Shown here piece by piece: positions 53,712 to 62,518 of a stretch of 64,000 bases of DNA; within the stretch, counting starts at the first letter, position 1; each line of letters begins with the position of its first letter. This DNA comes from Pseudomonas sp. Teo4 (GTDB taxonomy: Bacteria > Pseudomonadota > Gammaproteobacteria > Pseudomonadales > Pseudomonadaceae). The stretch covers positions 2,542,001-2,606,000 of the forward strand of contig NZ_JAXCIL010000001.1 of assembly GCF_034387475.1 (NCBI RefSeq). Direction: 5' to 3'. The position numbers and the translations under genes were made by a program. The notes below the pieces were generated by a model. It made no database searches. It saw only the letters and a list, made by a program, of their open reading frames with translations, and was not told the origin of the DNA.

Positions 53712-55301
53712 CTAACCGCGGGTCAGTCCTGCCCTGCTCCACGCCCCGTCCACCAGGCGTTCGATACCCAGCGGGTTGGCGTCTTTGAGCGCATCCGGCA
53801 ACCACGCATCCGGGTAGTTCTGGTAACACACCGGGCGCAGGAAACGGTCGATCGCCAAGCTCCCTACCGAGGTGCCGCGGGCGTCCGACGTGGCCGGGTA
53901 AGGCCCTCCGTGAACCATTGCATCGCACACTTCCACACCGGTCGGGTAACCGTTGAGCAACAAGCGGCCGGCCTTGCGTTCAAGCTCGGGAACCAGCATG
54001 GCGAATCGGCTCAGGTCGCCCGGCTCGGCAATCAAGGTGGCGGTCAGTTGCCCATGCAGCGCGCGCAGTACCTGAAGCAACGCGTGCTCATCCGCAACCT
54101 CGACCACAATGGTGCAAGGGCCGAACACCTCTTCCTGCAGCAGCTCGTTGCCGGCAAGCAACAACTCGGCATCGGCCTGGAACAGCTGCGGTTGTGCCTG
54201 CTGGCCCTGTTGCGGGCTGCCGGCCAGGTGGCGAATGCCCGCTTGGGCTTGCAGCGCCGCCACACCCTTGGCGTAGCTTTGCAGGGTGCCAGCATTGAGC
54301 ATGGTTTGCGCCGGTTGGTCGGCCATACGCGCCGCGAACTGCTCGACAAAGTGCGAGAACACCGGCCCACGCAGACCAATGATCAGCCCTGGGTTGGTAC
54401 AGAACTGCCCGCAGCCCTGCACCACCGATGCGGTCAATTCCGTCGCGATGGCATCACCCCGCTGCTCGAGCGCTGCAGGCAACAGCAGCACCGGGTTGAT
54501 GCTGCTCATTTCGGCGAACACGGGAATTGGCTGCGCTCGCGCCGCCGCCATGTCGCACAGGGCGCGGCCACCTTTGAGCGACCCGGTGAAACCCACCGCC
54601 TGGATGGCGGGGTGTTTGACCAACTGCTCGCCCACGCCACCGCCATAGATCATGTTGAAGGTGCCATTGGGCATGCCCGTGCGCTGGGCGGCACGCACGA
54701 TGGCATCGGCGACCATTTCGGCCGTGGCCATATGACCCGAGTGCGCCTTGAACACCACCGGGCAACCGGCCGCCAGTGCGGCTGCCGTGTCGCCACCGGC
54801 GGTCGAGAACGCCAGCGGGAAATTGCTGGCACCGAACACCGCCACCGGTCCTACGCCGATGCGGCATTGCCGCAGGTCAACGCGTGGCAGTGGCTGGCGC
54901 TCGGGCTGGGCGCGGTCGATACGCGCACCCAGCCAGTCGCCGCGGCGCAGCACCTGGGCGAACAGGCGCATCTGCCCGCTGGTACGTGCCCGCTCGCCTT
55001 TGATGCGCACTTCAGGCAGCGCGGTTTCACGGCAGACCAGGGCGACGAAGGTGTCATCCAGCAGATCGATTTCTTCGGCAATGGCATCCAGAAACGCGGC
55101 GCGGCGCTCGGGCGACAGGCTGCGGTAGGTAACGAACGCGGCCTCTGCCGCCTGCGCAGCCGCTTCCACTTCAGCAGGAGTGGCCTGGGTAAAACGGTAC
55201 GGCAGCGCTTCGCCCGTGCGCGCATCGAAGCTTTGCAGCACCACGGAGCCCGCCGCGCTACGGGCGCCGGCAATGTAGTTGTAACCAAGCAAATTAGGCA
55301 T
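53712..55301 (-). CDS. 2-Oxoglutarate semialdehyde dehydrogenase (KGSADH)
   Basis: A 529-residue NADP-type aldehyde dehydrogenase that oxidises 2-oxoglutarate semialdehyde to 2-oxoglutarate. GPVAVFGASNFPLAFSTAGGD, KAHSGH, EMSSINPVLLLP and the nucleophile in GCGQFCTNPGL are characteristic of the KGSADH branch. So is NGYPTGVEVCDAMVHGGPYPATSD near the end. ATG 55301 with GAGG 5 bp upstream. A longer reading into the AraD1 gene is not real. It is the last gene of the sugar-acid operon and joins the pathway to the TCA cycle. Confidence 0.93.
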   Translation of the reverse strand: MPNLLGYNYIAGARSAAGSVVLQSFDARTGEALPYRFTQATPAEVEAAAQAAEAAFVTYRSLSPERRAAFLDAIAEEIDLLDDTFVALVCRETALPEVRIKGERARTSGQMRLFAQVLRRGDWLGARIDRAQPERQPLPRVDLRQCRIGVGPVAVFGASNFPLAFSTAGGDTAAALAAGCPVVFKAHSGHMATAEMVADAIVRAAQRTGMPNGTFNMIYGGGVGEQLVKHPAIQAVGFTGSLKGGRALCDMAAARAQPIPVFAEMSSINPVLLLPAALEQRGDAIATELTASVVQGCGQFCTNPGLIIGLRGPVFSHFVEQFAARMADQPAQTMLNAGTLQSYAKGVAALQAQAGIRHLAGSPQQGQQAQPQLFQADAELLLAGNELLQEEVFGPCTIVVEVADEHALLQVLRALHGQLTATLIAEPGDLSRFAMLVPELERKAGRLLLNGYPTGVEVCDAMVHGGPYPATSDARGTSVGSLAIDRFLRPVCYQNYPDAWLPDALKDANPLGIERLVDGAWSRAGLTRG

Positions 55302-55317
55302 GACGACCTCTTGAGCC

Positions 55318-56313
55318 TCAGAGAATGGCGACAGACCCCGGCACCAATGGTGCGTGCTGCGCGACGATGCCGTTGCGCAGGGGGGCTCCGAATTCAGTGA
55401 CGGCGATCTCGAAGGTATCGCCCGGTGCGGCCTTGATGCCGTCGGCGAATGACAAGGTGGCAGTGCCGAAGTAATGCACATGGACATCGCCCGGGCGCAG
55501 GAACTGGCCGTACTTGAAGTGGTGGAACTCCAGGTTTTCCAGGCTGTGGCACATGTTCTGCTCACCCGACAGGAACTCACGCTCCCACAGCACTTCGCCA
55601 TTGCGCAGGATGCGGCTGCGCCCTTCCAGATGGGCCGGCAGCTCGCCCACGCGCAGCTCTGGGCCATAGGCGCAGGCGCGCAACTTGGAATGAGCCAGGT
55701 ACAGGTAATTGCGCCGCTCCATCACATGGTCGGAGTACTCGTTGCCCAGGGCATAGCCCAGGCGATAGGGCACACCGTCTTCGCCGATGACATACAGGCC
55801 CACCAGCTCCGGCTCTTCACCGGCATCTTCGGCGAAGGCCGGCAGCGGCAGGTCGGCACCGGGGCGCACGACGATGCTGCCGTCACCCTTGTAGAACCAT
55901 TCCGGCTGCGCCCCGACCTCGCCGGCCTGCGGCTTGCCACCCTCAAGGCCCCACTTGAAGACGCGCATGGTGTCGGTCAAGGCCGCTTCGTCCTGATCGC
56001 CCTGCTGGTGCATCTTGTCGCGGGTCGCCGCACTGCCCAGGTGGGTCAGGCCTGTTCCGCTGACCAGGCAGTGGGCCGGGTCTTCGTGGTCCAGTGGCGG
56101 CAGCACCCTGCCCGCCTCCAGCAACCCGGCGTACTCCGGGCCGGCCTCGGTGCCGCGGGCCAGTACTTCCTGCACCAGGCCATGGCCGGCGCGAATTGCC
56201 GCCAGGGCCAGCTCACGGGTGCTGACAGTGCCAAGCACCGTGTGTACCTGAGCGCCTTCCACCACCCCGACCCGTCGCTGGCCAGCCACGTCTTCGAATT
56301 GAATCAACCGCAT
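55318..56313 (-). CDS. AraD1/GguC-type FAH-family enzyme
   Basis: A 331-residue protein of the AraD1 (GguC) subgroup of the FAH superfamily. MRLIQFEDVAGQRRVGVVEG is the start. EPELVGLYVIGEDGVPYRLGYALGNEYSDH carries the metal-binding acids, and the end is PGDTFEIAVTEFGAPLRNGI. In sugar-acid operons such proteins sit between a first dehydratase and KGSADH, consistent with dehydration of a 2-keto-3-deoxy sugar acid to 2-oxoglutarate semialdehyde. AAGGAG lies 8 bp before the ATG, and 16 bp separates it from KGSADH. Confidence 0.85.
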   Translation of the reverse strand: MRLIQFEDVAGQRRVGVVEGAQVHTVLGTVSTRELALAAIRAGHGLVQEVLARGTEAGPEYAGLLEAGRVLPPLDHEDPAHCLVSGTGLTHLGSAATRDKMHQQGDQDEAALTDTMRVFKWGLEGGKPQAGEVGAQPEWFYKGDGSIVVRPGADLPLPAFAEDAGEEPELVGLYVIGEDGVPYRLGYALGNEYSDHVMERRNYLYLAHSKLRACAYGPELRVGELPAHLEGRSRILRNGEVLWEREFLSGEQNMCHSLENLEFHHFKYGQFLRPGDVHVHYFGTATLSFADGIKAAPGDTFEIAVTEFGAPLRNGIVAQHAPLVPGSVAIL

Positions 56314-56366
56314 GTGTCGTTCTCCTTGCCAGGCCGGGCACCACCGCGCGGTGGTGCCCCGCGCAC

Positions 56367-57542
56367 TCATTCGATGATGTTGAAGTCCTTGAGGTATTCC
56401 TCGGAGATCTCAAGGCCCAGGCCCGGCAGGTTGTCATCCAGCTGGATGTAGCCATTCACCGGTTGCGGCTCGCCCTTGAACACGTAGTAGAACAACTCGT
56501 TGCCGACCTCGACGTCGAACACCGGGAAGAACTCGGCCATCGGCGACGCGGTGCTGGCCATGGTCAGGTGATAGTTGTGCATCTGGCCGGCATGGGGGAT
56601 GACCGGCACCGACCAGGCCTCGGCCATGGCGTTGATCTTGCGTGCGGCGGTGATGCCACCGACACGGTTGGTGTCGTACTGGATCACGTCCACCGCTCGG
56701 CGCTCCAGCAGGTCCTTGAAACCATGCCCGGTGAATTCGTGCTCGCCGCCGGAGATCGGCATGATGCCCATCTTCTTCAGCTCGATATAACCTTCGATGT
56801 CATCGGCAATCACCGGCTCTTCCAGCCAGCGCGGCTCGAACTCGGCGAGTTTTGGCAGCATCCGGCGGGCGTACTCCAGGGTCCAGCCCATGTAGCACTC
56901 GAGCATGATGTCGACATCCGGGCCAGCCAGCTCACGCAGTGCACGGACCTGCTCGATGTTGCGGCGCATGCCGGCCGGGCCGTCCTTGGGGCCATAGCCG
57001 AAGCGCATCTTCAGTGCGGTGAAACCTTGGTTGAGGTAGCCCTGGGCTTCTTCCAGGAACAGGTCGAGGTTGTCGTTGGCGTACAGCTTGGAGGCGTAGG
57101 TCCAGATCTTTTCCTTGGTGCGCCCGCCCAGCAGCTTGAACACCGGCTTGTTCACCGCCTTGCCCATGATGTCCCAGATCGCCAGGTCGACCGCCGAGAT
57201 GGCCGCCATGCCGATGCCCTTGCGCCCCCAGGCATGGGTGCGGCGGTACATTTTCTGCCAGATGTACTCGTTGTCGAAGGGGTCTTCGCCAATGCAGATC
57301 GGCGCCAGGTACAGGTCGATGATTTCCTTGGCCACCCGCGGTGCCAGGGCGCAGTTGCCGATGCCGACGATGCCGGTGTCGGTCTCGATCTCGACCACCA
57401 GCCAGCCGTGGAAGCGGAACGAGCCCATGGCATCGCCACGTTCGAACAGGATGTCGCTGGCGTTGGTGCAAAAATGCGCCTGGGGCGGTACGACCTTGCC
57501 TTTCCATTCGAAGACGCGGGTACGGACAGATTTGATTTTCAT
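56367..57542 (-). CDS. Enolase-superfamily sugar-acid dehydratase (rhamnonate dehydratase-like)
   Basis: A 391-residue mandelate-racemase-group enzyme that removes water from an aldonic acid to give the 2-keto-3-deoxy acid. The N-terminal capping domain is followed by the barrel: [11 protein letters not shown] (second strand, lacking the KxK motif), metal-site Glu/Asp in [14 protein letters not shown] and SGGEHEF, then [10 protein letters not shown] and [11 protein letters not shown], the usual Asp-His dyad. This layout resembles L-rhamnonate dehydratase rather than galactarate or gluconate dehydratases, but the substrate could be a related acid such as lyxonate. ATG 57542. Confidence 0.87.
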   Translation of the reverse strand: MKIKSVRTRVFEWKGKVVPPQAHFCTNASDILFERGDAMGSFRFHGWLVVEIETDTGIVGIGNCALAPRVAKEIIDLYLAPICIGEDPFDNEYIWQKMYRRTHAWGRKGIGMAAISAVDLAIWDIMGKAVNKPVFKLLGGRTKEKIWTYASKLYANDNLDLFLEEAQGYLNQGFTALKMRFGYGPKDGPAGMRRNIEQVRALRELAGPDVDIMLECYMGWTLEYARRMLPKLAEFEPRWLEEPVIADDIEGYIELKKMGIMPISGGEHEFTGHGFKDLLERRAVDVIQYDTNRVGGITAARKINAMAEAWSVPVIPHAGQMHNYHLTMASTASPMAEFFPVFDVEVGNELFYYVFKGEPQPVNGYIQLDDNLPGLGLEISEEYLKDFNIIE

Positions 57543-57573
57543 GCTTGAAGTTCCTCTCACTGCAATGTGTTGA

Positions 57574-58887
57574 TCAGCCAACCTGCGCAGGTTCCAGCGC
57601 GGTGGGCGTGGTTCGGGAAGACTTGAGTCGGGACAACAACCAGGCGCCCAGCACACCCACCACGGCCAGGGCGAACATGCCAGCGCGCGGGTCGGCGAAC
57701 AGGGTTTCGGTGAGGGTCTTGAGGTTCGGCGCGACGAAGCCGCCGAGGTTGCCCAAGGAGTTGATCAGGGCGATGCCACTGGCTGCGGCGGCGCCGCTCA
57801 GGTAACCGGTGGGCAAGGTCCAGAACAGCGGCTGCACGGCGACGAAACCGGCAGCAGCGAAACAGAACGCCAGCACCACCAGGGCCAGGCTGCCAGCCAG
57901 TGCCGAGGCCGCGATGCCCAGCGCGGCCATCGCCAGCATGGCCACCGCCAGCTGACGGTGCAGCCCGGTGCGGTCGGCGTAGCGCGTCACCAGGCGGGTC
58001 ACCACCAGGGCACAGGTCCAAGGGATGGCGGTATAGAGGCCGACATTCAGGCCCACCTGGCCATCGAGGAAGCTGGCGATGCGCGTCGGCAGGTAGAACA
58101 CCACGCCGTACACACTCATCTGCACGGTGAAGTACACCAGGCAGAACTTCATCACCTGGCCGTTGCGCAGCGCACCGAGGAAGCCATGGGGGCCCTGGGC
58201 CTGCTTCTGCGCATCTTCCGCGGCGATCTGGCCTTCCAGCGCCTGTTTCTGCGCATCGCTCAGCCAACGGGCATGGCGTGGGCGGTCAACCAGGTAGAAG
58301 TAGGCGGCGATACCCACCAGCGAAGCCAGCAGCCCTTCGACGACGAACAGCCACTGCCAGTTGCGCAGGCCGAACACGTCATGGAACTCCAGCAACCAGC
58401 CCGACAACGGGCCACCCAACACCAGCGCCAGTGGCAGGCCGAAGTAGAACAGGCCCAGCGCCTGGGCGCGGCTGCGTGCCGGGAACCAGTAGGTGAGGTA
58501 GAGGATGATGCCGGGGAAGAAGCCCGCTTCGGCGATGCCCAGCAAGAAGCGCAGCACGTAGAAGGTGGTGGCGTTGTCGGCGAACATCATCGCCGAGCTG
58601 ACCAGGCCCCAGGTAACCATGATCCGGCACAGCCAGACGCGGGCGCCCAGGCGGTGCAGCATGAGGTTGCTGGGTACTTCGAAGCAGGCGTAGCCAATGA
58701 AGAAGATGCTTGCGCCGAACGCGAAGGCGGCGTCGCTCAAGCCCGTGTCGGCCTGCAGGAAGGCACGGGCGTAACCGACGTTGGCGCGGTCGATGAAGGC
58801 CAGGACGTACATCAGAATCAGGAAGGGCAGTAGCCGCGCGCGGCTGGTGGAAATGGCCGAAGCCAAAGAGCTGGCGTGATCGCTCAT
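57574..58887 (-). CDS. MFS transporter, anion:cation symporter (ACS) family 1
   Basis: A 437-residue MFS permease with 12 segments. It has [26 protein letters not shown] at segment 1, [26 protein letters not shown], and a charged central loop ([27 protein letters not shown]). This is the hexuronate/glucarate/phthalate (ACS) family layout. It is the first gene of the dehydratase-AraD1-KGSADH operon and probably imports the sugar acid. A 28-bp element at 58999-59026 lies upstream. ATG 58887 with GGGGA about 8 bp upstream. Confidence 0.9.
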   Translation of the reverse strand: MSDHASSLASAISTSRARLLPFLILMYVLAFIDRANVGYARAFLQADTGLSDAAFAFGASIFFIGYACFEVPSNLMLHRLGARVWLCRIMVTWGLVSSAMMFADNATTFYVLRFLLGIAEAGFFPGIILYLTYWFPARSRAQALGLFYFGLPLALVLGGPLSGWLLEFHDVFGLRNWQWLFVVEGLLASLVGIAAYFYLVDRPRHARWLSDAQKQALEGQIAAEDAQKQAQGPHGFLGALRNGQVMKFCLVYFTVQMSVYGVVFYLPTRIASFLDGQVGLNVGLYTAIPWTCALVVTRLVTRYADRTGLHRQLAVAMLAMAALGIAASALAGSLALVVLAFCFAAAGFVAVQPLFWTLPTGYLSGAAAASGIALINSLGNLGGFVAPNLKTLTETLFADPRAGMFALAVVGVLGAWLLSRLKSSRTTPTALEPAQVG

Positions 58888-58998
58888 GGAGGTTTCCCCG
58901 TTTTTGCCTTGATCGCCCGGTGAAGCGTTGGGGCGGGCTTTTTGTTGTTGGTGTAGGGGCGACTTTAGAGGGGGGCGGCTCGGGTGGATAATCACTTA

Positions 58999-59026
58999 TG
59001 CGTATCCATCGATAGCCTGGGGTAAT
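58999..59026 (-). promoter_or_regulatory. 28-bp repeated control element, copy 1
   Basis: On the minus strand it begins ATTACCCCAGGCTATCGATG and ends ACGCA. The same arrangement (ATWACCCYRGGCWAT core) recurs at 63926-63953 and 63963-63990, each pointing toward a start codon. It lies 112 bp before the MFS gene and is likely the binding site of an unseen regulator. Confidence 0.65.
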
Positions 59027-59089
59027 ACCTTTTGCTGCTTCGTTGGCTCTGGAGTTATCGCCTGGGCATGGCATTCAAGGGGCCTGTAC

Positions 59090-59184
59090 GGGCCCTATCG
59101 CCGGCAAGCCGGCTCCTACATGGACCGCGTCGGCCTTAAGATCACTGCAATACATGTGGGAGTCGGCTTGCCGGCGATGAGGCC
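59090..59184. repeat. Facing pair of Pseudomonas REP sequences
   Basis: CGCCGGCAAGCCGGCTCCTA (in 59090-59120) and its inverted relative (in 59155-59184, GGCTTGCCGGCGATGAGGCC) are the P. putida-type REP palindrome. They are 35 bp apart and just beyond the OprD stop. Such pairs protect or terminate transcripts and support a Pseudomonas origin. Confidence 0.85.
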
Positions 59185-59194
59185 ATCGAATCGC

Positions 59195-60445
59195 TTACAA
59201 CAACTTCAGCGTGTAAGTCAGGATCAGCCGGTTCTCATCCACATCGGCCACATGGTTGGAACGCACCGCCGCATTGCGCCAGCGCACGCCCAGATTCTTC
59301 AGCGGCCCATCCTGAATCACGTAGGTGATATCCAGGTCGCGCTCCCAGGCCTGGCCGTCGTTACCGCCAGCAACCTGAGCATGGTCGCCGCTGGCATAGC
59401 GGGCCATCAGCGCCAGGCCTGGAATGCCCAGAGCGACGAAATCGTAGTCGTAGCGCGCCTGCCAGGAGCGCTCCCCTGCCGTGGTGAAGTTGCGCACCTG
59501 GATGTCGTTGATCAAGGGCGTGCTGGTGCCAGCGATGTAGATCATGCCGTCGTCGCCATACATGCGCTGGTACCCCGCGCCAAAGGTATGTCCGCCGCGT
59601 TTGGCACTGACGAAGCTGGTGAAAGCACGGTTGTCCAGGTCGCCCAGGTCGGCGCTACCCTCCTCCTCGGTGGTAAACAACCCGACATTGGCGCCCAGGG
59701 TCCAGTCCCCCACCTTCTGCTTGTGGCTGACGCTGTAGTAGGTCTGCCGGTAGATGTCCTGCAGTCGGGCCTGCCACAGCCCTACCTGGGTACGCTCGGC
59801 ATTGAAGCGATAGTCACCGCCCAGGTAGTCGAAGCGGTCGGCGAACACGCCGCCTCGGCCGTCCACCGACAGGTCCTCATGGTCGGTGGAGTTACGCTGG
59901 CTCAGCGAACGCATCTGCCCGGCCTGCAGGGTCAGGCCGACAATTTCTTTCGAGCTGAGCATGCCGCCCTGGAACGTCTGCGGCAGCAGGCGCCCGTCGT
60001 TGCGCAGCAGTATCGGCAACTCGGGCATCAGCTCGCCGACCTTGAGTTCGGTCTTCGAAAACCGCAGTTTGGGTGCCAGACCCACCCGCGAGAACTCATC
60101 CGCGGCCCGTCCATCGGCGTGCCGAGGCAGCAGCCCTGAGCCGCTGCGCTCCGGGCTGCTGTCGAGCTTCACGCCCAACTGGCCAAGCAGGTCGACCCCC
60201 ACACCCAACGGCCCGGCGGTATAGCCCGAGTTGGCTTGCAGGAGAAAACCCTGGGCCCACTCTTCCTGCTTCGATTGCGCGGCACCGGGCTGGCGGAAAT
60301 CGCGATTGAAGTACAGGTTGCGCAGGCCAAGGGTGACGCTGGCGTCGTCGACAAACCCCTCGGCATTGGCCATTTGCGGCAGGCAGGCCAGCAGCAGCGG
60401 CGTCATGGCGCTGGCGGTCAGCAGGTGGGAAAAGGCTTTTGTCAT
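59195..60445 (-). CDS. OprD-family outer-membrane porin
   Basis: A 416-residue porin with a signal peptide ending at NA/EGF (about residues 28-29). FVDDASVTLGLRNLYFNRDFR is the OprD start. The C-terminal strands end in TYTLKLL. OprD-family porins in Pseudomonas carry single small acids across the outer membrane, and this one is placed between the two halves of the sugar-acid cluster. AAGGA lies 9 bp before the ATG. Earlier in-frame starts are not supported. Confidence 0.93.
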   Translation of the reverse strand: MTKAFSHLLTASAMTPLLLACLPQMANAEGFVDDASVTLGLRNLYFNRDFRQPGAAQSKQEEWAQGFLLQANSGYTAGPLGVGVDLLGQLGVKLDSSPERSGSGLLPRHADGRAADEFSRVGLAPKLRFSKTELKVGELMPELPILLRNDGRLLPQTFQGGMLSSKEIVGLTLQAGQMRSLSQRNSTDHEDLSVDGRGGVFADRFDYLGGDYRFNAERTQVGLWQARLQDIYRQTYYSVSHKQKVGDWTLGANVGLFTTEEEGSADLGDLDNRAFTSFVSAKRGGHTFGAGYQRMYGDDGMIYIAGTSTPLINDIQVRNFTTAGERSWQARYDYDFVALGIPGLALMARYASGDHAQVAGGNDGQAWERDLDITYVIQDGPLKNLGVRWRNAAVRSNHVADVDENRLILTYTLKLL

Positions 60446-60548
60446 TGTTGTTTTTCCTTTTTGCAGGGTTATGCGAGCCATGGAGCCAATAGGCTCCAGG
60501 CGCGGTTGAAAGCAGGAAGAAGCGGCCCCGGACGAGGCCGCCAGGCAC

Positions 60549-61562
60549 TCAGCGGGCGTTGCGCCCCATGCGGCAGGCAATCTCGAAGGCTTGCCGGGTT
60601 GCACCGACATTGGCCTTGCCCTGGCCCGCGATGTCGAACGCAGTGCCGTGGGCCGGGGTGGTAATCGGAATCGGCAAGCCGCCCTGTACGGTGACGCCAC
60701 GGGAGAAGCCCATCAGCTTGATGGCGATCTGGCCCTGGTCGTGATACATGGTCACCACCGCATCGAAGGCCTGGGCATCGCCCTGCACTTTCAGGAAGAT
60801 GGTGTCACCTGGGTAAGGGCCGTCGGCATCGATCCCACGCTCACGGGCCACCTGCACCGCCGGGCCGATGATGTCCAGTTCTTCGCGGCCAAAGCTGCCG
60901 TTGTCACCGTTGTGCGGGTTCAGGCCGCACACACCGATGCGTGGACGCTCAAGGCCGCTGCGCTTGAGCGCGGTGTCGATCAGGCCGATGGCTTCGAGCA
61001 CCCGCGCCTGGCTGAGCATGCCCGGCACCTCGGCCAGGGCCACGTGGGAGGTGACCCGCGAGGTCCACAGGGCATCGAGCACGTTGAACTCGCAGAACGG
61101 GCCAGTGAAGTTCAAGCGTTCGGCAAACCAGTGCAGCTCGTCGCTGTGGCCCATGCCGGCCATGTGCAACGAGGTCTTGTTCAACGGGCCGAACAGGATG
61201 GCGTCGGTCTTGCCCGACTGGGTGAGTTCCAGTGCCACGGCCAGGGTGTCGAGGCTGTAGCGCCCGCCAATCACGCTGGCTTCGCTGCGAGGGAAGTCGC
61301 CCTCGGCGGCGCCGCGATAGGGGAACAGCAACGGCGTGTCGTCGGCAAAATCCAGCTCGTCGAGCGTGGCGATGCGCCGATAGGGGAATTCGCAGCCAGC
61401 AATCTGCATGCCGCGGCGCATTTCCTGTTCGTCGGCGATCAGCACCACCTGCGCCTTGCCCCGCACCTCGGGTTCGGCCAGCAGGCGGGCGATCAGCTCG
61501 GGGCCGATACCGGCCGGGTCACCGAGTACCATGGCCAGGCGTGGGAGGGGTTGCTTGCTCAT
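60549..61562 (-). CDS. PdxA2-type 4-phosphoerythronate/threonate-like dehydrogenase
   Basis: A 337-residue PdxA-superfamily oxidative decarboxylase. GDPAGIGPELIARLL, FGPLNKTSLHMAGMGHSDELHWFAERL, CGLNPHNGDNG and TMYHDQGQIAIKLMG carry the metal and substrate sites, and THGTAFDIAGQGKA-like AHGTAFDIAGQGKANVGAT is the end motif. PdxA2 enzymes usually act with a DUF1537 kinase on C4 sugar acids. No kinase is present here, so the substrate may be different. The stop and start overlap (ATGA) with the amidohydrolase gene shows coupling. Confidence 0.88.
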   Translation of the reverse strand: MSKQPLPRLAMVLGDPAGIGPELIARLLAEPEVRGKAQVVLIADEQEMRRGMQIAGCEFPYRRIATLDELDFADDTPLLFPYRGAAEGDFPRSEASVIGGRYSLDTLAVALELTQSGKTDAILFGPLNKTSLHMAGMGHSDELHWFAERLNFTGPFCEFNVLDALWTSRVTSHVALAEVPGMLSQARVLEAIGLIDTALKRSGLERPRIGVCGLNPHNGDNGSFGREELDIIGPAVQVARERGIDADGPYPGDTIFLKVQGDAQAFDAVVTMYHDQGQIAIKLMGFSRGVTVQGGLPIPITTPAHGTAFDIAGQGKANVGATRQAFEIACRMGRNAR

Positions 61563-62518
61563 GCGGGGGTCCTCATGTCGGGCGACACCTGGGCATGGCG
61601 CAGGGTGTCGGGCACGGTGCGGTAGATGCGCCGCGCGTTACGGTAGAAAAGCTGTTCCTGGGCCGCATGCGGCAGGTCGGCGACAATGCGTTTGAAGCCG
61701 CCATAGATGTCGTCGAAGCTGCCGCACAGGCCATCGACCGGGAAGTTGCTGGCAAACATCGCCCGCTCGCTGCCGAACAGGTCGATGACCTGGCGCACGA
61801 TCCAGGCATTGTCCTCGGCACGCCACGGCCTGCCGGCCTGGCCGATGCCGGAGATTTTCACCACGGCGTTCTCGCACTGGGCGAATCGCGCCATCGCCGC
61901 CTGCCAGTCGGCCAGGCCCTGGGCACTACGGTCCGACGGCAGCCCGGCGTGGTTGAGAATCAGCAAGGTGCCCGGAAAGTCCTGCGCCAAGCGGGCCGCC
62001 TCATCGAGGTTCCACCAAGGTGTCTGCAAGTCGAAGTGCAGGCCATGGCGCCCCAATTCGGCATAACCCTGGCGCCACTGCACATCACTCATCAGGCTGT
62101 GTGAGCGCCCCACCTCGTCGGGCCGGGTCGGGCCGCCCGGTTTGTGGCGCACGCTGCGAACCCGCTGGAAGCCCGCTTGGGCCGCCAGTACCTCGGCGGC
62201 ATCCGGGGCATCAAGCCAGGCCTGGGCCACCACGGCGTTGGGCGCACCGTAACGCGCCGCCAGCTCATGGATGAAACGGGTTTCGCCCACCGGGTCGCGC
62301 GGGTCCCATTCGGTCTCCACGTACACCGTCTCGACCACCTGATGCCGGCCGGCATCGGCGAAATAGTCCTCGGGGAAATAACGGCGCTTGATGGCGCTGT
62401 AGTCACCGTAGCGGAACGGGATGTTCTCACTGCCCGACAGCCACGGGTGGGGGTTGTTCACGGGGTCCCAGAAATGATGATGGGCATCGACGATTGGCCC
62501 GTCGTAGATCTCAGCCAT
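61559..62518 (-). CDS. Amidohydrolase-2 family hydrolase, probable sugar lactonase
   Basis: A 319-residue COG3618-type metal-dependent hydrolase of the amidohydrolase superfamily. It has VDAHHHFWDP (HxH metal site), YVETEW, the ILNHAGLP His and ASNFPVDGLCGS (Asp). Family members hydrolyse sugar lactones such as fuconolactone, so here it probably opens a lactone before the dehydratase. It overlaps the MFS gene upstream by 8 bp and the PdxA2 gene by 4 bp, an obvious operon. Confidence 0.87.
   Translation of the reverse strand: MAEIYDGPIVDAHHHFWDPVNNPHPWLSGSENIPFRYGDYSAIKRRYFPEDYFADAGRHQVVETVYVETEWDPRDPVGETRFIHELAARYGAPNAVVAQAWLDAPDAAEVLAAQAGFQRVRSVRHKPGGPTRPDEVGRSHSLMSDVQWRQGYAELGRHGLHFDLQTPWWNLDEAARLAQDFPGTLLILNHAGLPSDRSAQGLADWQAAMARFAQCENAVVKISGIGQAGRPWRAEDNAWIVRQVIDLFGSERAMFASNFPVDGLCGSFDDIYGGFKRIVADLPHAAQEQLFYRNARRIYRTVPDTLRHAQVSPDMRTPA

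Noticed and set aside
53679..55400. A 573-codon plus-strand frame opposite KGSADH
   Set aside because: Composition (Arg/Gln/His/Ala rich) and lack of any family show it is the shadow of the dehydrogenase.
58928..60139. A 403-codon plus-strand frame across the REP pair and OprD
   Set aside because: It runs through the REP sequences and antisense to OprD with no start signal.
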